Assembly: GCF_910592395.1 (NCBI RefSeq)
Contig: NC_088321.1
Location: forward strand, 7,504,001 to 7,568,000
DNA from: Lineus longissimus
Lineage: Eukaryota; Nemertea; Pilidiophora; Heteronemertea; Lineidae
Direction: 5' to 3'
Length of the DNA stretch: 64,000 nt
Position 1 is the first letter of the stretch. Each line of letters opens with the position of its first letter. A model generated the notes under the pieces. It saw nothing but the letters and a program-made list of their open reading frames with translations, did not search any database and was not told the DNA's origin. Made by a program: the position numbers and the translations under genes. Below, piece by piece: positions 34,801 through 46,800 of the stretch.

Positions 34801-37800
34801 AACTTACGAACCTTCGGAACTGTGGACCTTCGGCATTATGGGTCGTTTTCAAAGAAGATTTTTCCTTTGTGGTATTGTGGGCCTTCGTACTTGTGGACAG
34901 TCACCAATTGAACATTACTTTTTCAACCCGTGACGTTTCTATTGAGCACAAATCGCTCTTCTTTACCAACATATCTATACAAGTAGTTCTTCGTTTGGGG
35001 TATTCACAAACAGAAAGTAAGATGTCATCACCCTCCCTGGATTCAGAGTAAAGTGGGGCAAATTGTGAAAATTGCTGCTAATTTCAGCGAAAAAACGCGT
35101 CATCTCATAAACTGCCACCTTGAAGCATAAAAATTGATCATTTGTACTTTTCGATTTGGATTTATCTCAAGACATACCCCAAAGAGTGTTTAGAAGCCCT
35201 AATGAAATATCCACAGACGAAATAGATGCTTCATATTGATCACAGGTTCCTATGATCCAACTTCATGAATATACAAATGGTGGTGTCATCTATATAACAA
35301 ATCTATATCGTCAGATCTTTAATACCGGTACACGGTGTAGAAGTGGAAAAAGTCCCCCTGGAAATGTATCTGTTCTTATTGTTTGCTGCCAAATTTTGAT
35401 GCCATGACAGTCAATATCGTAAGTGCATAATAGAGTTCTTTTGCCCTGACATTCTCTTGAATATATACTCTAGAACATTTCTAACTTCTACACAGGCTAC
35501 TCCGCATGAAAGCCGAATTCGATTGCGAAAATCAACTAAACCCCTTTAAGACGAAAAACTAAATAAAAGAACAATAAATACACACTCAACAGAAAACGAA
35601 ACTGTGCACCAAGTAAGTTTGTGTATTTGCTGAAGAATCGGTCAAAACCTTCGATATATATTGTAGTCCAATATTTGAAACAATATTTCAGTGACAACCT
35701 TTAACCCTTTTTTTTCTTCAACTCTGATGAGGCATCAAAATTCATGCAATATTAGTCCAAAAAGAAAATCAAATGGAAACGTTATTTTATGTAAATGATC
35801 TTTCTTCCCTTGGCTCGAAAAAATTGAATTTGAATGGCAGTTTTGCCATCACACATTGTCATTTTGATTAAATTTAATTGATCAATATGTCTGATAACAC
35901 ATCGGTTATTACATTGAATAATACTAAATAATTATAAGAACAACAGAAACAAGTCACGCACTAAATGTACTGTTTTACACTCAGCAAATACAACTTTGAT
36001 CGGGAACCGTTTTAAACCGGAGAATGGAAATTGCGACAGTTTAAACTGTCATTTGTTCAGCAAACAGCGGCGAGAACACTGGTGTAAAAGGAATGGACGT
36101 CCTAGGAATGCAGGACCCCATACAATAGCTGTGTTTTGTCAACGAATGTGGTAAATGGTTTGGTTAGGGTAAGATACATAATCTTCAACAAAGGAACTCG
36201 GCGACTCTATTCACTTTAACAAAAGGACCGGACTTAATTATAGATTCCGGGGGGGACTTTTTCTTTTACACCGGTCTGATCTACGGAGATGTATATATGG
36301 ATATGGAACAATCAATTTGATTGATGATGGCATTATAGCCCACAAAATCAAAATATCTAGAAGCAAATAGATTATTTTTAGGAGGTAGCCAGTCGAAAAT
36401 GTCGAAAGGTTCTTTGCTCTTCGAATCCTTAGCATCAAGGTGAGTATTGAATAGGCCAGACAATAAGTTTAATTACAATGGAGTCATGGAGGGATCTGAT
36501 CAAAAAGGGGGTAGAATCACCCAAAGAGCAATAAAACACGAAGTCAAAAGAATAACAAATAATCCACCACAACTACCGAAAGCATGCTGAATATATATAA
36601 TCCGCGTTGTCTTCAATCTTATCATGTTGCGTGAATGACATCAACTCGTTTGAATATTGCACTAATCGTTCCGGTAAAAATGCACATTGTTTATCTGTAG
36701 ATTTAAGGCAGCTTGGATGTATATTTTTGGGGCAATGATTTGGGTTTTATTTCGAGCTATTGTACAGAGAGAGCACAACGTGACCTCCATGACTTCAAAT
36801 TGTGGTTTTCTTTGGAATATAAGCCTGCATCGTGATTCATGCCGGTGTGAAAGCGATAAAGTCCCCCTGGTAGCAAGGTCCGGAGGACCTTGCTCCCTAG
36901 CGAGTGGGGTCCTCCTGACCCCTGGGGATAATAGTCTTTACCGTACATCTATCCCTGGTCCTATATAGGGACATGCGGACTTTAGCCACTAGGGACATTG
37001 ATCGCTTTTACAGCAGTAACAACGCATAAAGTCCCACGCATAGAATGTCCATTCCTTATACTAGCATATACCCATGGAGCGGGCAAAGTTGAAATGTAAT
37101 ATACATTAGTTAAATGGGCACGATGATGGAACTACATTAAATTTCTAACGTTACTGAAGTTTTATTAAAGGTTAAACACGAAATGAACTGCATTTAGGGA
37201 CTTATTGCTGCTATCTACATGCAACCCCCAATAGATTGATTGGAGTACGCTATTTTGCACAATGCATTGAGACCAGTGACAGCAGGTCCTGTTCCAAATA
37301 AGGGCCTCACATATTAGGCATATCACCTATTCTAAAATACCTTGGTACCGTAAAGTCAACTTTTAAATGGAAAATGCATAAGCCTCGTTCTGAGAGTGGA
37401 GTGTTTTGGACACGCAACCAAGATGCTCTACCAAAGTTCCCTCGGGTTGCACTAAAATGTGGAAACCATGCACACGTCACGTCAAAGGAATTTCACCTCA
37501 CTTCAGAAGTTTGAGGCTCTCAAAACACTGCTTCAAACACAAATCAGTCAAGGAAGCATCAACCACCCTAAGTTTTTTAATGAGCACTACACATATTTGC
37601 CGAGAAAAACGCTCCAAATAGCCCATTTGCGCGGATTTTAGCATCACTTGAGCGAGCCGATGCGGACTTCCTATGCGCGCTAACATAATGTAAACAACGG
37701 CGCTACCGGCGCTCCGGCCGGGCCGACGATGGATGGAATTTGCCAAATTCGCACGTATTCAAGTTATTTTCGTTGCCTATCTTTTTAAGTTTGAGGTATT

Positions 37801-40800
37801 TTAGAATAGAAATTGAACCCTCGGCTTCGGACCTTGGTTGAGTTACCAAGACACTCTCGGGTGGAGCTAAAATTTCGTCCAAACCCTCGCCTGTCGGCTC
37901 GGGTTTGGACTGTATTTTAGCTCCACCCTCGAGTGTCTTGGTAACTCAACCAAGGTCCTCCGCCTCGGGTTCAATTCCTTAACCCACTCCCGTACCCAAT
38001 GCCACTGTCGGACCAAAGCCAGGCGCATGGAGAGATGCAGAACGCAATTCAAACTGACAACATCAATCAGTAAAGAATAAATCAAAGAGCAAGCGCTGGC
38101 CACTGTACATATATTTTGTCCATCCTGGCATAACTGTTTATTGATACCCTGACTGCATGTTCCGGTAGGCCACCCTGCAGAATTTGCCTTATCACTCCGG
38201 TCAGTGTTTCTCGAATAGAACTAAAATAGAACAGGCTAATCATTAATCTCCCTGCTAATACCCTGCACCATGGACCAGGTTGTATAGCACTACGAGTGCG
38301 TTCGATTACTTGTCTAGGACATGTCCAAGTGTGGTAGTTTGCCGGAAGTCAGTAGTCGGACCTGGTCCATCATCGTTCGAAAAGTGGTGTTGGACATGTC
38401 TAGGACATGCCCTTCTAACCCTCCTCGCTGATGGGGTTACTTGGGCAAGTGTCCCACAATGCATTGCAGCAACATGGCGTCGATGGCGAAGAAGCTGAAG
38501 GTTACGGGCGATAAATTCATCTTCGGAATCGATTTAGGCCTATACGATCCGCCCAGAGTGTATTGTTTGCTGTAGCAATTGAAACAAGGATGTTTTAGCA
38601 AAATTTAGTTTATAAATTGACAGTTCAATCAATTGAATTATTGTTAGCGGATCGATGATGTATTTTTTTACATATCATGATATTGTACATTTACAACAAG
38701 TGAAAAGTCCAAGAGAAAAGAACCTGGAGTGTAAATAGATAACTTCGTCTCACAGGCATCATTGATGGGCACTGTGTCATTCCTCCCTGACGTAAGGAAG
38801 GAAAGGCCCAAAAATTGATTGGATTTCCGGTGATGCCTCTGTCAGCAGGTTCTTTCCTATGGGACCTCCTGGTACATGTTTATTTTTATACAACTTTTAA
38901 TTGTTGATTGTTCTCAACAATACATTTATAATATAAAATATATAGAATATATTTTGTTACTTCGATTTTGTTGCAGAACAGTGTTCGTGTCCGTCATTGG
39001 ATAACTTGTACTGGGAACATCTCAAAATTGAACTTATCTCAGAAAAGACAGAACTGTTGCATGCATTTCTTTTTGAAGAGGGACTATAGGGTTGCTGTGG
39101 GCATGGTGGGAGCTTGTAAAAGTCTTAGAGTGTTTAATTCGAAAAATCGCTTTTGAGGCTTTTTAAATGTCAGGCGAATCCACTTCTTGTTTGCGTCTTT
39201 TGGAAATTGTGTTTTTCCATTTCATGCATTGGAGAAGTTCTGTCTTTTTTCACATAAAACACTTGTGAGATGCATCCCAATCAGTAGTCACATTTAGTCT
39301 CTCCTGGCCAACAGCATTTCTAGTTCCCTACGTTTTTCAATTCCGCTGGTCCTGTGGTGGTGTGGCCTAGGCATAGCGGCATTCTCTTCATCTAATTGAA
39401 GTTCTTCTAGTGTATCGTCATTGTTCTTCAGACAAAGGTTGTGCATGACACATGCCGCCAAAATAGAGTGGCACAACAGTTCGAAGTCGGAACAATCAAA
39501 ATCCCTTAGCCTTCTGAATCGTCCTTTGAGTTGTCAAAAAGCTCTCTCAATGATGACCCTAGCAGAGTTATGTCTCTTGTTGTACCTCTTTTGATCCCTT
39601 GTGATGTTCCCATAATCCTTATATGGGGTCATAAGCCATGGTTGTATCGGGTACGCCGAGTCTCCCAGGAGGAATTCATCCGTTTCAAACTTGGCTGCAG
39701 CCTCTTGGAACACTGAGGAGTTATTGAAAACACGGGCATCATGTGTGCACCCTGGCCAGCCAGTATAGACGAGGGTGAAGGCCAGGGCATCGTCACAGAC
39801 ACCCTGTAGCACAACCGAGTGGAATTTCTTACGGTTTACATATGAATTGGGATTCTTCGTGGGGGCTTTGATTTTTATGTGACACCCATCTATTGCCCCA
39901 ATGGCCCCTGGAAAGTGACTGTACTTTTCGAATCCTTCAGAAATGTTCACTCTGTTCTCGTGACTTGGCCAGGATATTAGTTTCTTAATGAGGTTGTTCA
40001 CAACGGCTTTGCAAACTCTGCGACAGATGCAGTGTGTTGTTGACCTCGAAATCCCGAAGCGATCATAAATTGATCTAAACGAGTCGGGTGACCCAAGGTA
40101 CCAGAGGAACACCAAGGCTTGCTTGCCGAGTTCAACTGGAGGACGACCAAACCCATGTTGTCCCAGGGCCATCTCTGGACACGGTTGTAGTTCCCCCAAT
40201 AAGACCTCAAATGTCGTCCTGGAGAGCCGAAAATGCGATCGGAAATCATCTAGAGACTGAAGTGGGACCGTCACCTCAGCATAGTTCTCAGTCCTTGGGA
40301 CTTTGGCACGTCTTTCTTCAGGGAGGTGTCTCTCTAACAATAGGCCTGCTGTCTCAAGGCTCTCACTGACAAACCTATTCTGTATTATTTGGGTGTTTCC
40401 CCGGAAAAGGGCTATAGACATGGCCACCATCGCCCTTTTGCGGTTCGCCTCCATCATGTCCATTTAGGACAACCAGGACAATGCAGGAGACCAGGACAGA
40501 CGTTTAGTTACAAAAGAAGACCATAGACGGCGACCATGAAGCGCCCGGCTACGCCATGACACTTTACCCTACAGAAACCTCACATGCGTTCGTTTAGTGA
40601 CTCATGTCTTGGGAGCCCCAGATCGAGGTCGGACATGTCCTAGACAAGTAATCGAACGCACTCTACATACGTGCTGGAAGCTAATATTGATGTGGCAGGG
40701 AGAATATGCGTGAAGTTTGTGTATGCTTTTGAGAATGAGCGGAGCTCTCCAGTCGACGTGCTCTCTGAAAAGTTGTTATTTATTCCAAAACCACGAAGAT

Positions 40801-43800
40801 ATTCGACGTATGACACCCTCAGTGACACTCTTACTTATGATCCACACCTACGAAGCCAAAAGTTGCAAGAATTCGACGCATTTCCGAGGCCCAATTTTGA
40901 AACAAAAATCGCCTCCTATTTAGCGGCCACAACGCGCATTATAGTATAGATAAATAGTCGCGTAATGTGACATGGTCTTTGATTGTAGGAATAGGTAGGC
41001 TAAAAATCGAGTTATTTTCCCTCGGCTCTCATGGCGCAGTGGAACAGTGCCTGGTTCATGGTTGAGAGTCTTGTGGATCGAATGCGCCGTGGCGATTTTC
41101 TTTTTTAATTACTGTAGTATAATACAATGGTTAGTATCTCAATACAATGATTGACTCTCTTTTTTTCAATTTCATCATCTTAATAACAATTTTTATTGCG
41201 TAAGTACTATCAAAAGTGGCTATGAAATGCTCAGCCTAGCCAATGCTCTGCCATTCGAAATGGAGAGGACACGCGCAACACGGTCGAGAAACATCAGTTC
41301 TCCAGCGGAGGTTTTTCGGTATTTGTCGTTTTGAAAATACCCCGCTAAAGCAAGAGCAAACCAGAAGCGAGTTCTTTGGCGTGTTGCCGCTAAAAATTAC
41401 AAGGTAGGCGTTTTACTTTATAGTGCATGTGATTGAGTTATCCAGGTTCTCCTTTTTAATGAATTAGATTTGGAAAAAATCGGAATCTCAGCCAACAGAG
41501 TGGTTAAAATCTTCTGAGTTCAATCGTCCGGACCTTTAACTCTAGGAATAGGAGTCCTTTGGACCTTGATACCTAGGATTTAATGTCCCCGGATATTAAA
41601 CGCGGGATTCAATGTCCATCGGACTCTCGTAGCTAGGAATAGAAGTTCATTGGACACTTGGAATGGTGGTCTCTAAGACGTACTCTTCACATTATTTCCA
41701 ATATATCACATTAAAATTGAGGACCGTCTATATTATAATTAGAGTTAGTAGTGATGACTTCATGGAGTAAAACATGCTCAGTTACATGTGTCTGTTCATT
41801 GACGAATCGGATACCGCATATTATCTGAGTCTTCCTATTTCAGCGTGACAAAGGAATACTCTGGTATCGGGTTGTTTCGAGGATCGGCGAACCAGTTGAA
41901 GACAATGCCTCGGGGAGAGATGATGCTGAGGATGCGGAGACTCACGATTATCAAGTGACTAGGCGAGCCAGTCCTCCCAGACGGCGTGATGTAAATCATT
42001 ATCGAAATAAATCACTCAGTCAAATTGAAAATATGTTATTTTGTTCACTTCTTCTTTCTATATCACACACAGAAAAAAGTGACTTTAACTTCTAAGGAAT
42101 CAGTGTCCACATTGGACTTAAGTCCCTGTTCAGTGGACAATAAGTTGATTTTAAAGAAGAAAATTTGTCCAACTATGGCCAGGATAATTGCCTACCTTTA
42201 CATGAAGCAGAAAATGCGAATTAGATGGGAAAATAACAATTCCAATTATTTCAATCTTTCAAACGGTGTTAAACAAGGAGGTATATTGTCACCTTTCCTT
42301 TTCTCAATATATCTGGACGAATTACTTATGAGGTCTAAAGGTTCAGGTTTTGGATGTTATGTTGGCATCACTTTCATGGGAGCTTTTGCTTATGCAGACG
42401 ATATCATTTTATTATGTCCCACAAAATTCTCGCTGAACACACAATTACAAGTTGCTATACTATACTCAAATGATTATTGCATCGAATACAATTCCGCGAA
42501 ATGTCTGTTGTTATATTTCTGTCTGTAACCAGGTGGTGGAAATCTTATACCAATAGTTATCACTTTTCAGGGTATTCCTGTAACTGCTGAAGCTACTGCT
42601 CTCCATTTAGGAAACTTAATTGGACTGAGGGTAAATAATCAAGACATACATAAAACAGTACCATATTTCAATAGGCGGGTAAGTTTTATTTTTGCAATTT
42701 TGAAACGAAAATCAAACTTTTTTAGCTCACCTCTTAGCAGAGGTGAGCTTATCCCATACCGTGGCGTCCGTCGTCGTCGTCGTCGTCGTCATCCGTCGTC
42801 CGTTAGCAGAGCATGTTTCGTAACTGTTAGAGCTATTGAGTTGAAACTTGGTACACATGTACCCTTATGTAATGACACCTTGGAGACCAAGTTTCGGTCT
42901 GATTCGTTTCATGGTTTGGCCACCAGGGGGCCAAACGTTAAAAGTGAAAATATGCAATATCTCCCTTAATAGTAGTCGGGAAATTTTGAAAAAAATATGG
43001 TAGGTACTTCTAGCAAAGGTGCATCATATATCCTCCGGGTTTTTGATTTGACCTCCTTTTCAAGGTCACAGAGGTCAAAGTTTGCTGATTCACTGAACAG
43101 TAGCATGTTTCCTATCTATTTTAGCTAGAAGGTTTTAAACCAGTGTGGACATGTATCTGGGGATTCTCTATTCCACCCCTAAAATTTCGGCCGTTCGGAC
43201 ATCAAATATGGCCGCCAGGCAGCCATCTTGAAAAATAAACACAGTACTATTACTCCGAAACTAATGATCAGATTGCAACCAAATTTGATCTGGATGTATA
43301 TCTATGTACTCACTACTAAATCCTTGATTTTTTATCAAATGTGATAGCCAATATGGGTGCCGGGCGGGCATCTTGAAAAATTCTTAGTTTGGCCACCCGG
43401 GGGCCAAATTTAATGTCCATAGTTAAAATGTTTGATTGCTCGTTTAATAGTGGTCTGATTTTCATAACATTTTTATGGTAGGTACTCCTAGCAAGGATAC
43501 ATTTCATAAATGTGGGTTTTTGATTTGACCTACTTCTCAAGGTCACAGAGGTCAAAGTTTTCCTATGGCACCGCCATTTTACAATGACGGCACGTTTTGT
43601 CACTGCTTAATAGCTACAGATCCCTAACTTGGTACGAATGTACCCCTATACTCTTAGACTAAACTGCAGTCTTTTTCTGATTCTCAGTTTGGTCAGCAGG
43701 GCCCCAAATGTTAATAGTGGACTCTCCCCTAAGGGTGCCTTGAAATGCTGCTAAGTGGGATGTCATAGTCTAAGCCTAGGCAAATGCAGGATTAATTAAC

Positions 43801-46800
43801 CTCTACAGAGCCCTAGGAATTTCAGATGATGGTTGTTTCTTGTACTAGACACAAAGCAAACAACATAATTATCCTATTCCTAAGCATGCAAAGTTAGAAA
43901 CCTTTATGTTTCAAGCATATAACTTCAGACAAAACGTGTCCAAAAACACCACCAGCTATCAGTCCAAATTGGACCTTGTATTCACCAATCCTACTCCATC
44001 TGCCACTATTGACTTGGTCGATATAATAGACGATTACTGGTCAGATCACAAAATTGTCTACTCTGCTTTGTCATACCTGTAGTCACCTCAATTAAATTCA
44101 ACTTTCGCATTATTTTATCCCTCATGTAATTTCATTGTAAAACATTACTTCATTTCTTTCTTACATTTAAAACCATGCTAATGCTTCATCCATCTTCCCT
44201 TCACAAGAGGTGAGCACAATGGCCCTGGCCATTTCATTACTCATATTGCACGTCACTCTATGGTACAGTCCTGTGGGATTTAAATAATAAAGTGGTAGGC
44301 GTATTATACACAGCATGGAGAAAAGCGGTGCGGAAATTATGTAGACTTCACCCTCGGACCCATTGTGCCCTTTTGCCACTAATATTAGATACCTGTTCAA
44401 TAAAAACATTGTTACACTGTAAACAATTCCAATATCTATGTTAATCTTGCGAGTACGCTTTCTTTGAATGGCAGTGGCTCCAATGTATCAAATACACTCT
44501 CACACTTGGCTAGTGAGTTAGATATACCCAGGAACCACGTTCCTCTAACTTTCAAGGTACCTTTAAAGGCTGAGTTTTATAGACTGCAGTAAACTGCTGC
44601 TGTTATCAGAGATTTTTTAATGTATAGAGACTAACTTTCGGGGATAGATATCGATAATATGAATGTAATTCTTGGGGTACTCTGTGCCGGGTAACCCTGT
44701 GTAAATGTCTATGCCTTATATGTAGGGATTGGGAGGGTCTTTCATTTCTTTGTCATCACTTGTTGTACTTTTGTTGCACTTGCACTTTTGCACATTGTAA
44801 TGTAATTTAATTTACATGAACAAAGATGATTATATCTATATCATAATACTATAAGGCGGCTCGATAAAGTGGGGGTTGTGTTTCGTCTAGAAATTTTGCA
44901 CGTTTGCAGGTGATATGTTATCCTGATGCAATGTTATGTTTATTTTCGGAAATTTACTTCAGCGGAGCAGTAATGAGGGATTTTTAATCGGACACTGTCA
45001 ATTCTCCTTACCACTCACAGAAGCCAAGTCATAGCTGTTTAGTTATGCAGAGGCTTAATCAATTACCTGCACTCCCTGTGGGGTGGCTAACATTACCTGT
45101 TGAACAGCTGGCTGTAGGGCTTGTGGTATTCGACTCGATGACTCGACGACGCGATGACTCGATGACGCGATCAAGTTGGAATCTTTTTAAAGAATATCAC
45201 TGCCTGGACTGTAATTTATACATAGAATCATAAGTGGAGGAAAATAAAAAAGAACCGATCATTACCAACCCCTTTCCAGCTGTTTTCACCGTATCTAATC
45301 CGACCATTTTTCGTTTCCTACAAGTTCGCATTTTTGATAAAACCATGCGCCATGTTGCTATGCAAGCTTACCGTCAATACAGCTAAATACACCTAAATAT
45401 AGCTGGTTCAGATCAACCTCCTACCCAGGTTCTTTACGAGCAGAAATTCCAATGTTAAAATGACACGCGAGTTCCTGGAGACAAGGTTGGCTCTGGATAT
45501 CCGTTCAGCACGGCAATATTATGGGCCGAATTCATAAAGGGCGTTTAAGGGTTAGACGTGTGTAACTTCTCCTTAATCAGTTTCAGGGCCTATTCATATT
45601 CTGTGAAAATTTATATGAAGGACCTGAATCTCTCCATTCAGTAGTTAAACGCTGTTTTAAGCTAAACGCCCTTTATGAATTTGGCCCTAAATGTCCTATA
45701 CACCTTTCCAGAAATGGGGCGCCGAGTGTCCGAAATAGTGATGTCATAAGGGGAAACTAGGCCTGTGGTGGAGGGACAAAGGAGATAGTCATGGTTGACC
45801 AACACACTTGAATGCCTTTAATGACGGACAAGGGGGAAAAAGTTAGTTCCAATGCAAGCCACCAATTTCGGAAAGCATGTATAGGGGCTGATGTATTGGG
45901 GGGGGGGGCAGATGTCAAGGGGCGGAAGAGGGACTGAGTGACTGAGTCTAAAAAACTGCACATATGCGAAATTCCGATTGTTGACAGACTACCACATGAC
46001 ATCTGACATTGGCCACTAGAAGCTTGTTTGTCAATTAAATCTTCGGTCATTTTGCATGCTATGAAACTTCCGCGAGTCCTTTAAATATCAAAATCAATCG
46101 CGGGGACCAATCTTCAGTGACCATGGCTGGGGGGGGGGGAGGGGGCACATCCTTCTACATACCGTAGCTGGGTATTGGAAGGCCGAGCTAAAACCTCTGC
46201 TGTTGCAGCGGTAGCCCGGAGACCAGGATCATGGGATTCCGTATTTTAGCAAAATCCATAGCAACGATCGCGTCATCGAGCCATCGCGTCGTCGAGTCAT
46301 CGAGTCGAATACCACAAGCCGGCTGTAGGGGGATGATTGGAACAGCCTGTACCTGTTGACCTGCTGAACTAAGGTTAATGTTATTTTCAATCCACGATTG
46401 CAGTTCACCTGATGTTCGAGATTTCCCGGGGAAAGAAATTGTAAACAAACGTATGTGTGCAGTTCAAATGTAAACAAAAATGTATTTTTGGTACTTTCGG
46501 TTGCTGGACTTGGGTTTTCCCGCAGTAAGGAGCTGGGGTCAAATTGGTGGTCGATTGCTTATGGGTGCTGTGTTAGCCAGAGCTAGCCCTTGATTATGAA
46601 GGGATTTTTAAAATGAAGGTTACCATGGTCTGTTTATGTGCTCACCACAGCTTTCAATACTTGATCTGAAGAGGCGCGCTGAACCTGAAATGGCCTTATC
46701 AAGGAGCTGCTCACGGTGCTGGACGTCTAAGCTTGCCTGTCGAGTAAGTGCCTAGCCCGAGACCTGGCTACATGTAGGAGGAGCACGCATTTTAAAGTTA

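Noticed and set aside
38475-38580. Second (Myb-like) Harbinger protein starting MASMAKKLKVTGDKF
   Set aside because: Only about 33 codons open and no Myb Trp pattern visible.
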